Notes under the pieces: generated by a model
Told to the model about the DNA's origin: nothing
What the model saw: only the letters and a program-made list of their open reading frames with translations
The model's database searches: none
Translations under genes and position numbers: made by a program
Origin: Dugong dugon
Taxonomy: Eukaryota; Chordata; Mammalia; Sirenia; Dugongidae
NCBI GenBank assembly: GCA_030035585.1
Contig: CM057481.1
Location: 59,777,128-59,841,127 of the forward strand
Reading direction: 5' to 3'
DNA length: 64,000 nt
In this document: positions 1 to 11,699 of the stretch, piece by piece
How positions within the stretch are numbered: position 1 is the first letter of the stretch
How the letters are laid out: the number at the start of each line of letters is the position of its first letter

Positions 1-59
1 TGAGGTCATCCTGGATTATTCTTTCTCTCAGCCCCCTACATCCACTCTGTCAGCAAGTC

Positions 60-869
60 CCATCAATTCTCCAGAAAGGACCCCCAAATCTCGCCTACCA
101 TGACCTCCTCTCTTGCCTGGACTACTGCAGTAGTCTCCTAACTGGTCTCTGATTCTGTATCTCCACACCCCCCACCCCACCCCCAACCATTCAGCAGCCA
201 AAGTGATCTTATTTTTAACCCGCAACATTTTTTATATAAAAGTATCTAACAAAAAATTTCCATTTTAAGCATTTTTGAAGTGCACCATTCAGCGACATTA
301 ATCCCACCATGTTGTGCTATCATCACCACTATCCATTTTCAAAAGCTTTCAATGCCCCAAACAAAAACTCAGTGCCCCTTAAGGGGTAACTGCCCACTGC
401 CCACCCCCCCAGTCCCTGGTAATGATTAATAAATAAACTTTGGTCTCTGTGCACTTGCCTATTCTGATATTTCATAGAAGTGGGATCATACAATCCAAAG
501 TTATCATTTAAAACCTAAATCAGTCCTGTCATTCCTCACGTAGAGCCCTCTGATCGTTTCCAGTCCAGGTTGCCTCTGACTGGCTGCTCTTCCCCACTAG
601 TCACATCCCTTGTCCTTCAGGGCTCAGGTAAATATCACCTCCTCAGACAGCAGCCTTCCTGCCACCCAATCTAAAATAGCCCAGCCACTCTCTGTCCCAT
701 CATCCTTTTACATTTCTCTACACAGCACTTAGCACTATCTGATATTTCAGTGTCTCGCGCTCCCCACCAGAAAGTGAACTTTTGTGGGGACTAGAGAGCA
801 AGGACTTTGGACCCCTATATCTGCAGTGCCCAGAATATACAGGCACCCAATAGGTGTTGAACAATGAAT
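60..869 (+). repeat. LINE L2 fragment split by an L1-like insertion
   Basis: CTGGACTACTGCAGTAGTCT through CAGCCAAAGTGATCTT, then resuming at about 515 (CAGTCCTGTCATTCCTC) to the L2-type end near 869 (AGGCACCCAATAGGTGTTGA). The break at about 220-512 is filled by an old L1-like piece (GTGCACCATTCAGCGACATT, TTGCCTATTCTGATATTTCA). Confidence 0.65.
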
Positions 870-2795
870 AATAGGGCATCCTCCTGAGGATCCCCACCCT
901 GGGACAAGATAGGGATCACTGAGAAAGGCCCTGAGCAGGTCTTGACAGTGAGCAGAACTCAACATCACAGGGTTTCCCCAGCACAAGCCTCACAGAAAAT
1001 GTCCTCCTGACCCTTGTTTCCCATCACACACCCTGCGACAGGCCAGCCCTACTCCTTTTTGATATTTTTAGGTGTGGCCTGTGGGTTTCTTGAGTTTCTA
1101 CAGCTGAGGGGGCAAGGCCATAGTCAGGCCCAACTGCCTGGGGACCTGGGCTCCAGGCCTGGACCCTCCTACTGGGCAGTTGCTCCCTTTCTATAAACAG
1201 CCCCCCTGTGGCCTTCAACCCACGCTGGACCTGTTTTAGTCCCCTAGTGCTGCTGTAACAGAAATACTACAGGCGGGTGGCTTTAAAGAACAGAAATTTA
1301 TTTTCTCACAGCCCTAGAGGCTACAAGTCCAAATCAGGGTCTCATGTGCGGGGATTCTCTCCTTGTCGGTAGCCCCAGGCGTTCCTTGGTTCCTTGGTGA
1401 TCCTCACATGGCATCTGTCTTTCCCTGTGTGTTCAGGTCTGTGTCTAATCTGCCCTATTACTCAGACGTGATTAGGTTTAGGGGCCTTCCTACTTGAGTA
1501 TGATCTAATTAACATAACAAAGAAATTTCTCTTTCCAAACAGGATTACATCCACAAGTATAGGGGTTAGGATTCCAACACATATTTTAGGGGGCACAATT
1601 TAATACATAACAGAGTCCCAGCACCTGGAAGCCCAGACAGGAGTGTCAGCCCAAGCCCCGTGAGGCCACAGTGGGAACCAGGTCCCCATCCCCATTCTTC
1701 CTCTTCTGCCCTCCCACTGCCCTTTCTGAACCAAGGACACCCTTGACATCACAGAACCAGTGCCCATGATTGGCTGCTCTGGCTCCCCATAAAGCCAGCC
1801 CCTCTGCCTGTAGGGCTATCTGTAGGTTCCAGGGCTGCAAGGATCCTTAGGGACCCTTGCCCTCTCCCTTGTTTTACAGGTGCAGAAACTAGCCCAGAGA
1901 CATGTCCCACAAGTTAAGAGCAAGGCTAGGGCTAGAAACCCAATCCTACAGTTCTCACTTCCATGCCCTCTCCACTGCAAAGCCACATTTGAGGAAGGAG
2001 CAGCGAGAGGCTCCCTGACTGACTCATGTTCTCAGGCAGCAGGATAATTTCATGTCATTTTCCTAAACCTGGCCCTTACTTTTCACCCACAGCACCCATT
2101 TGACCCATTTCCCATTGGTTTCCCTGCCATTCCCTCTTGCCTCCTTATCTGCAGGCTTCCTTCACCACCCCACCACAACTCAGTCCTCCCCATCCATCCC
2201 CCTCTCTTCTTTAGGCCCTTCCTGACACTCTCTCACCTGACAGCCATTCCGCCAATTCAAGGGGCAGAAGGGGAGGCTGCCTGCGGTCCTCAAGAGCCCG
2301 TGGATCTCACAGGAGAAGGGACTCCTGTACATCTGCCCACCCAAAGTTTCCCATCCTGACGACCCTGAGGCAGAGCCGCTCAGACAGCCCCACACAGCAC
2401 AGGCCTGGAGACTTCCATGTGCACAGGGATTTCTGACACAGGGATGGGCTTGAGGGGGCCTCAGGAGTCAATAGCCCAAGAGACCCTAAAGGAGAATGTG
2501 TCCCTTGCCACAAGTCCTTGCTGTCCTCCCCACACACAGCTTGCCACCATGGCCTCTCTGTCCCTCTACGGTGGAATCAGCACTGCTCTTCCTGTGGACA
2601 CGGGCCTCCTGCTGAGAGGGCCAGTCCGCCTCAGGTGGCTTACACTCAGGCCCAGGTTCTGGCCTATCGAGAGGCAGGCAGGCGCACTCTGGGGGCATCT
2701 GCTCCCAGGCTTGAGAAGAAGTGTTGGGAAGGAGAGGTCAGCGCAGCTGGTGGCCCAGGAGGCTGGCTGGTGACCAGCCCCCGACGCAGGACTCA
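870..2795. other. Region downstream of ASB10 without a gene
   Basis: Apart from the LTR-like element I see nothing coding. The ASB10 3' UTR must lie in the right part. Short open frames here have no family signature and no compositional support. Confidence 0.5.
1232..1612 (+). repeat. Ancient LTR-like element (MaLR type)
   Basis: Starts TGTTTTAGTCCCCTAGTGCTGCTGTAAC-like (quoted in part: TGTTTTAGTCCCCTAG) and ends ACATAACA, so it has TG...CA ends; the body GAAATTTATTTTCTCACAG is typical of MaLR-type LTRs. No target duplication is visible. Confidence 0.55.
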
Positions 2796-2981
2796 CTAGT
2801 AGAGCACATCCTCGAACTCGAGCTGCAAGTAGCGGAGCAGGCGGGGCGGCAGGGGCAGACAGGGCAGGGCCTGGGGCAGGCGGGCAGCCAGGTGGGCGCG
2901 CAGAGCACAGCGGCTCAGGTGCTGCAGTGATCTCGGCTGCCTTGCCAGGGCAAAGAGCGACGAGTAGAAACGGCAGTGCTC
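2796..2981 (-). CDS. ASB10: ASB10 last exon, SOCS box and stop
   Basis: Sixty-one codons and a TAG stop at 2796-2798. It carries the SOCS box: SLFALARQPRSLQHLSRCAL is the Elongin-binding part, followed by LPLPPRLLRYLQLEFEDVLY to the C-terminus. No clear AATAAA on the minus strand lies close downstream, so the 3' end is not placed. Confidence 0.94.
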   Translation of the reverse strand, partial: EHCRFYSSLFALARQPRSLQHLSRCALRAHLAARLPQALPCLPLPPRLLRYLQLEFEDVLY

Positions 2982-5900
2982 CTGGGGACAGACACGGGCT
3001 CAGCAGGCGGCTGTGGGCACGCACTTCTCCTCAAGGAGTGAATGCGTCGGGTGTTCACACTGGGCTTTCTTATTGTGAGATGTGAGGGGTCTCTGGGTGA
3101 CTGCTGGGGAATGAGCGGGGCCAGTGGGCTTCCCTGTAGGAGGTGGGCATCTCTTGGGGTCGGGCTGAGTGGTCTGCATGAAGGGAGCAGAGGTCTCCCA
3201 GAACAGTCCTGGAACCCGACTGACCTGCAGTGTTTCCGGTGGAACCAGGCCCATGGCCTCCTCGGGAAGCTGCACAACACAGTAGGTGTTCATTAGCACC
3301 TCAATGGTCCGTGGGGACGTGGACCAGCGCTCCAGTACCTGCAGGGGAGAGCTGCATCAGCCTGTGCGGCCAACCACCCTGCACGCCAGATACTTTTCTC
3401 AGCACTTCACGTGTCTTTCATCCCATTGCTACAGGGTAAGGACTGTTATACCCATTTTACAGATAAGGGAAGCTGAGCCACAGAGGGATGACTCAGATCA
3501 CACAGTAAGTTGTAGTTCCAGCCTTCAAGGCAGGCAGTGGGGCTCCTTCCCTCAACAACTGCACAGCCCTGCTCTGCCGCCGCCAGCCTGTAACAGCCCC
3601 GTGCTGGACAGTCGGCCACCTGGGAAAGGCTGCCTGGCCTGTGGCTGTGGTTTCTGAGCAGGCCAGAAGACACATACTTCACAGAGCAGAGTCTGCCAGA
3701 CGCCAAGTGAGGGGAGAGAGCTAGAGTAGGGGTGCACAGGAGGGGGAGGATTCACAGAGTGGGGCAGGGCTGCGAGGGTGAGCGGAAGTCAGGCACAGGA
3801 AGGCATTTCAGGCAGAAGAACATGGCAGCCAAAGACCAACACAGGATGCACGTGGCAGCCTCCATGGAGGGCTTGGTGGGAGTGGGTTCATTCTGTTATT
3901 TAGTCATTCAACAAACATTTGCTGAGGATCTGTGTGTGCCAAGCACTGGGGATGCAGCAGAGACACAGACAGAGAAGGCCCCTGATTTCGGGAGCCTCTG
4001 TGGCAGAGGGAAAGCCCATAACCACTTACAGACATACTTCTGCAAAGGAAAACAAGGAGGGCAAGGGGCTGAGAGTGGTTGGCCTGGTCAACCTGGAGCA
4101 GAGGCCTGGGTGCCTGGGCCTGGGGAGGGAGACATGCTTCGGGACAGCTCCCAGAGGGGCGGAAGAGGCAGCTAGGCAGTGCCAGGCCCAGGCACGGTGC
4201 CATTGGCCCTGCTGCTGTGTGGAATCCCTGTGCTTCTTCATCCATGCATCTCAACCTACAAGCAATGATCTCAGATCCTTTTAAAATTGAAGACAAGCTA
4301 TGCACACACCCCTAAGCAGCATTCCTCCACATAACCACATGCCCCTGCCACATACATACATACATACACACACACGCACACGCGCGCACACACACACACA
4401 CACTTGCATATACTATTATGCAAGTTTAAAAACTCTGCCTAGAAGGCAGGGAACGTCCAGGAAATGGCAGAAAGTGGTTCCCATGCCCGAGGCCTTTGGA
4501 TTCCTGCCCTGCCTCTGGGGTGGAGCTTGCCAGAGCTGCCCTATCCTCCTGTGGGCTCCCCTCCACTTGAGTTTGTCGAAGTGGGTTTGTCACACAGGCC
4601 CTTTCCCTCCCTCTTCCTCAGAACTGGGAAGGAGCACAGTGCTCCGTCTGCTGTCAGGCCAGCCTCTCTGCTCCTCCCACCCGCGCTGGCAGACTCCAGC
4701 CTCTGCACTTGGCCCACAGTGCTTACCCTGCCTGGGAAGCCTGCTCCCTTCCTTCACCACCATTCCAAGTCCCTCGTCCTCCAGGAAGCCCTGTGTAGCA
4801 ACTCCAGCCTGCGTCACCCTCTTCTGTGCCCAGTGAGACCCTATGCTCAGATACTGCTTAGAAGCAGGTCGGTGCTGTTGAATACAGTATTTAACTTCAG
4901 AGCCACAGCAGCTCGCATGAGTGGAGCACTGGGTTAGGGCTGTCTTGGGGGGCTGTGTACATATTAACTCATAGTTCTCACACAGACCCTCTGAGGCAGG
5001 CACACTGTTGTTACCTCTGATTTACTGACAAGGACCCTGAGGCCCAAAGAGAACAGCGACTTGCCCACGGTCACAGGGCTAGTGTGACTGAGCCACAGCC
5101 AGCCTCAGGGGCTGCTGAAGCAGAGGCCACGTGTAAAGCCCTCAGAGGGTGTCTGAGGTGCAGGCAGGCCAGCTGGTTCTGCTGACTCTGCGCTGTCCCC
5201 CAGCCGCCTCATCACTGCCAGGTACAGACTGTGTCACGTTCTCAAAGAACTCCAGTGACTCACCAGAGTTCCACCACCTGGACCCAGGTCTGCTGAGCTC
5301 TCAAAGGAATGACGGCCGCGTTTGGTCACAGACGGGCTGTGGCAGCCTCCTGCCCCCGTCTGGGGCCGGAAGCTCCGCCTGCCTGGAAGGGCTGCTGACC
5401 AGAAACCGGTTCGAGCGCCTGCCCCACTTTCTGATCACCTGGGGCGTGGGGGTGGGGGGGGGCGCAGCCGCGGCGGGCGCGGCACGGAGCCGGTGGGCGA
5501 GGTCTGCGGTGCTCCGTAAGCTGCGCTGCCTCCACCTCCTGCTCCGCCCCGTGGAGAAATCATTAGCTGTCAGAGCTTTCGTCAGATTACAGGGAATTGC
5601 TCGTCTGCTAATTATCTGGTGTTAATAGGAGATTAATTAGTGTTAATTGTTGATTTTCTTGTATTTTCCCAAAGGGGAGACCAATCTGCCAAACTCTTGG
5701 GCTGTTTAATTATTTGGTCTTGCCTAGGAATAAGACAGATGCTTGTCTGTGAGCAAAGGGGCACCTGCCACACCAAGTGTCCCTCTTGCCCCACTGCCCA
5801 GGAGCCACAGAGCCCTCTCCTCCGAGGACAGGTGTGCCAGCGCCCGCCAGGCTGTCATGGCATCACACCCCTCCACACATCAGTGCTCCACAGAGCAGCT

Positions 5901-8900
5901 TCACCCTCCAGGAAAGCACTTAACAGGGGCCTGCAGAGCATCAGCACATAGGATTTCAAGTTGACCCGACTTAAGAAAATCAAGTAAAATATGATATAGA
6001 TTGAAAATGAGCTCTCAAAGGACTTTGCCCAGGTGTCAGGTGTCTGTGCTGGGCCGTGTGAGTCCTGCCAAGGTCTTTTCAGATGCTCAGGAGCCTGAAC
6101 CTTCTGCCTGCTGCATTGTTCCTGCCTGGGGGAGCCTCTCCTATGTCCAGAGTGTCCCTCGCTGAACTGATCCCACTGTAAGCCAGAGCTCCCTAGAACA
6201 CTTTTCCATCTCCTTACGCCTCCATGAAGACCTCAAACAGCTGCCCACTGCCCACTGCCCACCTCACACTCCACTCCTCCTTCCATCTCTACAGATTCTT
6301 TATAACCTGGGCCCACTGCCCTCTGCCCACCCTCCTGCCCACGACACACACACCACACAGTCATGTACACAAGTCTCCTGCCCATCTGTCCCACACACAC
6401 ACTCACATACACCACAAGCCTCCTGCTCATCACACAAAAACACACACCACACATACACTCACGTACACTCACATACACAATCCCTCTGCCCACCACACAC
6501 ACCACACTCACATACACCACAACCCTCCTGCCCACTACACACACCACACACTCACATACACCACACCCTCCTGCCCATTTCACACACACACACATACACA
6601 CACACACACCACACCCTCCTGCCCACCACACACATACACCACACCCTCCTGCCCATCTCATACACATACCACACACTCACATACACCACAACCTTCCTGC
6701 CCACCACACACTCACATACACAAGTCTCCTGCCCATCTCTCTCTCACACACACACACACTCACATACACCTCACCCTCCTGCCCATCTCACACACACACA
6801 CCCTCCTGCCCACCACACACACACACCACACACATACACCACAACCCTCCTGCCCACCACACTCAAGATACACACATACACCACACCCTCCTACCCACCA
6901 CACACTCATACACCACACCCTCCTGCCCACCACACACACACACACCCGCCCACCATACACACACTCACACATCCTCCTGCCCATCACACACACACACACA
7001 CACTCACATACACCATAACCTCCTACCACACACACACACCCTCCTGACCATCACACACACATACACAATCCTCCCGCCCACCACACACACTCCACACACT
7101 CACATACACAAGTGTCCTACCCATCCCTCTCTCCCACACACACACTCACATACACCACACCCTCCTGCCCACCTCACACACACACACACCCTCCTACCCA
7201 CCACACACACCCTCCTGCCTATCCCACACACACGCATGTACTCACATACACCACAACCCTCCCGCCCACCACACACACTCCACACACTCACACACACCAC
7301 AAGTCTCCTGCCCATCTCACACACACACACACACACACACACACGCCATCCACCCTCCTGCCCATCACACATACTCTCTCTCACGAGTACGCGCCTTTCC
7401 TGCCGGTCAGTCTGCGCACTTGCCTTTGCCCCACATTTGGGCTCTGCCTATTTGTTGAATGACAGACAGGCAGCAAGCAGTGCTCTATGTGCCCACATGC
7501 CCTGGACCACACCCTAAAGCCAGCAGGGGCACAGGTCTGGGTCCTTTGGTCTCCGTGCCATCCGGGACCCCTCCTCTGCCCTGCAGCCCCGTACCTTGGG
7601 GAGGGCCCCAGGCCAGACGCGGACAGCCCCGTGGTTGAGCAGGGCCCGAACCACGTACTCTGGGCTCTGGGCCAGGGCCATGGCTGGGCCCTGCAGGGCA
7701 TAGTGCAGGGCTGTGTGTCCCCCATAGTCCATGGTGTTGGCACTGACGCCACAGGACAGGAGCAGCTCCACGACGGCAATGTAGCCATGGCGACAGGCCA
7801 GGTGCAGGGGCCGCCGCTTGTCCTGATCGGCAGCATCGGCATCGGCACCAGCCGAAAGCAGCAAACGGCACAGCTGGAGGCAGTGGGCAGCGGTGTCCCC
7901 GGCGTTGTCTGGGTCTAGACAGCCGGCTTCACAGGCGGCCAGCAGAGGCGTGCGGCCCTCAGCATCCTGGGCATTGGGGCATGCCCCCCGCCTTAGAAGT
8001 AGCTCCACTAGCGCCACATGGCCAACCCGGGCGGCCACGTGCAAAGGGGTCTCTTCTTCTTCCTCGGACCGGCCGTCCACTTTCGCTCCAAACCTCAGCA
8101 GCAGCTCTGCACACCTAGTATAGGTAAGATGGTGGTGAGGAGGAGCCCAGGGAAGGGGCCTTCCCCAGCACTGATGGTGGTCTGAGCAGACCATGCAAAG
8201 AGCTGAGGGAGCCACGGGGGCTGCTGGTCTGCCTGTCCCCCTCATCTTCCATCCTGCCTGTCACGCCTCATCCCAGCAATACCCTCAGGTATTAAAGTAC
8301 GATCACTCACTACATTCTCCATGGGAATGAAAGCAAGGAATAGTTATTACGCTAAATGGGAACACCAAGGACTTTATATGAGTTCACCGACTTAATCCTT
8401 ACCACATTCCAGCTTTTTCATTACTCTCGTTTCACAGATGAGGGAACTGCGCCCCCCTTCGACTGTGAGGCTCTCACTCAGCTTTCCCGCCAGGAAGTGG
8501 AGGAGCTGGCATTAGAGGCCAGGGCAGCCAGCAGTGGGGGGCCCTGTGTGCTGGGATAGGGAAGTGGGCTCAGGATGGGCTAGGCCAGGGTATGAATGGA
8601 AGTGCATCAGTGGGACAAACAGCAAAATCAAAATTTGCCCACCAGTTTTTTCCTAGGATGGCCCTCCCAGATGATTGTATATACCTGTGATAAGTATAGG
8701 GAGCCTAGGCAACTTGTGAACCTCAATCAAGGCTAAGGAAACTTAGCCCCTTTGAGCTTCAGTTTCCTCATCTGTAGAATGGGAAAAATTAATAGCACCC
8801 AGGCATTATGAGGAGTCCCTGGGTGGCACAAATGGTTCAGCACTCAATTATTAACAGAAGGGTGGTCAGTTCAAACCCACCCAGAGGCACCTCGGGAGAA

Positions 8901-11127
8901 AGGCCTGGTGATCTCCTTCTGAACGATCACAACCAATGAAAACCCTATGAAGCACAGTTTTACTCTGCACACGTGGGGTTGCCATGAGTTGGAATCAACT
9001 CGACAGCAACTGGTACTGGTCGACCTTATGAGGTTGCTGGGTGCAGCACATGAGACAATGCCTGAACAGCTGTTCCTGTAGTGGTGGCCCAAGAGAGCTC
9101 AAATGGCAGCATTTGGGGGTGTGGATGGTGCTGGATCATGGGGCTCCTTCTATCACTCTCTCTTTCTTCCTATAGGTTTGAAATTTTCCATAATTATTTT
9201 TAAAATTTGTTTGCTCAAGAAAGGAAAGAATTATTATCATCAGGGTGGTCTCGGCTGGGATGGAAGGTGGCAAGAACTAAACTTGTGGGATGATCCAGAG
9301 GTGTCTAACACAGTAGCCGCTGGCCCTGGGTGGCTACTGAGCACATGCAGTGTGGCCAGTCCCAGTCGAGAGGTGTTGTACGGGTAAAGCACACACCAAT
9401 TTTGAAGGTTTAATACAAAAAAAGAATGTAAACTATCTCATGCTTAATTTTTTATATTGATTACATATTGAAAGAACATTTTGGAACTATTGTGTTAAAT
9501 AAAATATATTACTAAAATTAGTTTCACTTGTTTCTTTTCAAATTTTTAATGGGGCTACTAGAAAATTTTAATTTACATATCCAGTTCACATTATCTGCCC
9601 ATTGGACCATGCTGCTATAGAACATGTCTTCAGTGGTGATATGATAGGTTGATGGAGAATCCTCTGAAGGCCGATGACGTTCACAGGAAGAAGAAGGTCC
9701 ACCAAAGGAGAACCCAAGGATCAAAAATTTGACACCACTCAGGGGCAAGCTGTGAAGTCTGATGGGTGTGCGGTAAGCAGAGAAGTGCCTCTATTGTAGG
9801 CAGAGTTAGTTCAGGAAGGATTTGCCAAGGCTCCCTTTGCCTAGACCAAAATAGTTTCCAGGACTCATCCACCCAGGTTCCCTGTACATAGGTCATAATT
9901 GTTGAGTCACTGCAAAGGAATTTTCCTTGTAAATAACAAATGACCGATTTGGGTGTATCTATCCTCTCTCGTGAGTTTGGTTAGTGACAGTCCCTTGCGC
10001 CCGTTCATCTGAGGGTGCCCAGCTAATACTGGAATGCCAGACCCTGCCCACGGAGACCCCAGCTGTCCTCCTCAGCCCACAGCCTGTCTAGATCCCTGGA
10101 TAAGAAACGCCCTGAGGGCAGGGCTGTGATTCAATTGCTGTTGTACTTAGCTCATTGCCTGGCACGGAGGATAGCCTCAGAAAGTACTGAAGCTTGACAG
10201 CGGCCCCACCTTCCCATAATGGCCCCTCGACAAATTCCCCAGTACCAGGTCACGAGCTGGGCCCCTGCCCCAGCCCTCCTCCACCCCGGGAATCAGAGAA
10301 TTGTCCCAAGTCCAGATTAATCGCATCCTGACCCCTGGCCGGAGCCCCTACTCCACCTCAGCCCACTGGGCCTGCTCCCTCATCCTTCCTGGGACGCTCT
10401 CTTCGCCTCCGCTAAGAGTGGGGCAGGCGGTAGGGATGATGGCTCACTCACTCAAGGGCGCCGGACCCCCCGCAGAGATGCAAGGGCCGTTTTCCGTCCT
10501 GGTCAGGGAGGTCGGGGTCGGCTCCTGCCACCAGCAGCAAGTGGGCGCATGGCGCGCGGCCAGCTGCGCAGGCCTCGTGCAGCGCGGTGCGGCCGCCAGG
10601 GGCGCTGTCGGGCGGGGCCCGCCGCCTCAGCAGCAGCCGCAGCACGTCTACGTGGCCCCGGCTGGCCGCCACGTGCAGCGGGGTGGTCAGCTCCTCCTCG
10701 TACGTCAGAGACCAGAGTCCTGGGGAAAGGCCAGGGCGGCTGGCAAACGGGCGACGCGCCCAGAGGTGCCCGGAGCCCCTTCCCGCCTCCCGCTCGCCCA
10801 CCCGGCGCCCGCCGTACTCAGAGCGCGGATGTTGTAGCGGAAATCCCTCCATCGTTCTGGGTCGCTGGTATCAAAGACGGAGTCAGGGGCCAGGCCTGCG
10901 CTGTCGTCCGCGAGGATGCGGGCGACTGCGCCCACGTCCCCCGCCAACACTGCCTGCCAAAAGGCAAGGGCAGGCCCCGAGGCTGTGCGGGTGATGATGG
11001 GGCCCGGGCCGCCCTTGCGACACTCTGCGTGCCCCGTGCTGGGCTTCTCCACCAGCCTGGCACAGAGGGAGTGCCTGTCGCCGGGAGACCCCTCCTGGCC
11101 CCTGCAGTCTCCGGGGGACCAGCTCAT
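2796..11127 (-). CDS. ASB10: ASB10, ankyrin repeat and SOCS box protein 10
   Basis: Five coding exons join in phase to 465 aa: 10818-11127, 10452-10719, 7595-8114, 3225-3338, 2796-2981. All introns are GT-AG. ASB proteins are substrate adaptors of Cullin-5/Elongin B-C ubiquitin ligases. Ankyrin repeats run from about residue 115 to 360 (motifs such as TPLHVAARVGH and RPLHLACRHGY) and the last two exons carry the SOCS box (BC-box-like SLQHLSRCALR, then a Cul5-box-like LPLPPRLLRYL). The human protein as I recall it is 467 aa; here the human second in-frame ATG (MSWSP) is the first available because the codon two upstream reads GCC, giving two fewer residues. Identification rests on near-identity with remembered human ASB10. 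A second first exon exists upstream (11421-11691). Confidence 0.95.
3225..3338 (-). CDS. ASB10: ASB10 exon 5, linker to SOCS box
   Basis: Thirty-eight codons in phase 0 (VLERWSTSPRTIEVL through PPETLQ). It bridges the last ankyrin repeat and the SOCS box. It is separated from exon 4 by a 4.26 kb intron holding the CA-rich minisatellite. Confidence 0.93.
3385..3515 (+). repeat. MIR SINE fragment in ASB10 intron
   Basis: Contains the MIR core TACCCATTTTACAGATAAGG followed by GATCACACAGTAAG. Confidence 0.65.
4340..4405. repeat. CA/CATA microsatellite
   Basis: Runs of CATACATACATA and CACACGCACACGCGCGCACA; alternating purine-pyrimidine including a CGCGCG core. Confidence 0.85.
4940..5100 (+). 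repeat. MIR SINE fragment
   Basis: TGATTTACTGACAAGG...GAGGCCCAAAGAGAACAGCG and a TGCCCACGGTCACAGGGCTA tail are MIR hallmarks. Confidence 0.6.
5310..5740. promoter_or_regulatory. Candidate regulatory element in ASB10 intron 4
   Basis: A short CpG-rich block (5310-5540) is followed by an AT-rich stretch with three TAATTA-type homeodomain cores: CTAATTATC near 5608, GATTAATTAG near 5631 and TTTAATTATT near 5705, plus TTAATTG near 5643. It is not repeat-like and contrasts sharply with flanking DNA. The homeobox gene GBX1 is the expected left neighbour of ASB10. Confidence 0.35.
6330..7385. repeat. CA-rich minisatellite in ASB10 intron 4
   Basis: About 25-30 imperfect units of the type CCTCCTGCCCATCTCACACA...CTCACATACACCACA (unit mostly 35-60 bp). 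It ends roughly 210 bases from the exon 4 donor. Because the DNA lacks stops in several frames, long open frames (264 and 384 codons on plus) appear; they are not genes. Confidence 0.9.
7595..8114 (-). CDS. ASB10: ASB10 exon 4, ankyrin repeats
   Basis: The largest exon (520 nt, ending at residue 366) with four more ankyrin repeats, including TPLHVAARVGHVALVELLL, RTPLLAACEAG, RPLHLACRHGY and HTALHYALQG. It opens CAELLLRFGAKVDGR, with acceptor TACTAG, and closes ALPK at donor GTACGG. An acidic run EEEEE precedes the first repeat. Confidence 0.95.
8810..9025 (+). repeat. AfroSINE, diverged copy
   Basis: tRNA-derived head GGAGTCCCTGGGTGGCACAA, B-box-like GGTCAGTTCAAACCCACCC, and tail TGCCATGAGTTGGAATCAAC shared with the RTE LINE. 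Confidence 0.8.
9305..9620 (+). repeat. Non-autonomous DNA transposon fossil
   Basis: GTAGCCGCTGGCCCTGGGTG ... TTAAATAAAATATATTACT ... ATGGGGCTACTAGAAAATTT resembles a common mammalian hAT-type short element whose ends read GTAGCCAC...GTGGCTAC. Family assignment is from memory. Confidence 0.45.
10452..10719 (-). CDS. ASB10: ASB10 exon 3, ankyrin repeats
   Basis: Two full ankyrin repeats (TTPLHVAASRGHVDVLRLLL and RTALHEACAAGRAPCAHLLL) and the start of a third (KRPLHLCGG). It enters in phase 1 (A/GA gives Arg104) and leaves in phase 2 at GTGAGT. It is very GC-rich, so the opposite strand has long meaningless open frames here. Confidence 0.93.
10818..11127 (-). CDS. ASB10: ASB10 first coding exon (MSWSP isoform)
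   Basis: Encodes residues 1-103 plus one base, starting MSWSPGDCRGQ. The donor is GTACGG directly after NIRAL. Its 3' part, from 10949 leftwards, can also be used as a shorter exon through an internal acceptor (GCAG before TGTTGG), which is in phase with the alternative upstream exon. It holds the conserved DSVFDTSDPERWRDFRYNI segment. Confidence 0.9.
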
Positions 11128-11420
11128 GAGGGCAGAGTGCGAGCATGTGGGGAGAAAACGAAGGGGAGAGAAAGGGGCAAGCTGACCAGCGGAGGGAGTG
11201 GGTCTATGTCCTGAGCGCTGCCTGACCTGGCCACAAGGCCAGCAGGAGCTATTCTGGGCTCCGCATGACTTCCCTCCTGGGCCAAGGCCTGGCCGCTGCG
11301 GGGCCAGCCTCAGGGCGGAGAACCACCGGCTCCTCTTTTCCCTCAAGCTTTTGGTACCTCTGCTCCTAGGCGGCCCCCCAGCTCCTCGCCCCGCCCCCGG
11401 GCACCAGGCCAGACCCTCAC

Positions 11421-11691
11421 CAGGCTGGCTGCAGCTCCAGCGCGGCTCGGCGGCCCGGCTTTCCAGCAGCAGGTCGGCTGTGCTGTGAGGCGGGAACAAC
11501 TCCTGCAGCCTCTCCAGGTCCCCGGTGTAGAGCGCGTTCTGTAGGCTCATGTCACGGCACAGAAGCGGCAATGGCCTAGGGTTGTCCCGGGCTGGGCCTG
11601 ACTGGGGACCCCGGTCCCGGCAGACAGCGGCCACGGGGAGGCTCCAGGGACGGCGTCCCCCTTGAGGAGGGGCGCTCTGTCTCCCAGGCAT
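11421..11691 (-). CDS. ASB10: ASB10 alternative first coding exon
   Basis: An open frame begins MPGRQSAPP at 11691 (or MSLQNALYTGDL at 11550), runs 271 nt and ends at a consensus donor (G then GTGAGG) in phase 1. The acceptor at 10950-10951 inside the next exon restores frame exactly, giving a total of 1491 nt, or 496 aa. The segment MSLQNALYTGDLERLQELF resembles an extra ankyrin-like helix pair, as in other ASB N-termini. The ATG context is AGCCATG. That human ASB10 has isoforms with different N-termini is established; equating this exon with one of them is inference. Confidence 0.7.
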
Positions 11692-11699
11692 GGCTAGTT

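Larger units (their letters stand above)
8115..10451. other. ASB10 intron 3
   Basis: Holds a MIR piece (about 8365-8450), an AfroSINE (8810-9025), an old L1 3' tail (about 9140-9230), a degraded DNA-transposon fossil (about 9305-9620) and an L2 tail (about 10130-10200). No coding evidence. Confidence 0.6.

Noticed and set aside
6224-7517. Long open frames (264 and 384 codons on plus, others on minus) rich in His/Thr/Pro or Cys/Val
   Set aside because: They are read through the CA-rich minisatellite, where stop codons are rare in several frames on both strands.
10301-11214. Plus-strand open frames of 178 and 221 codons
   Set aside because: Antisense shadows of GC-rich ASB10 exons.
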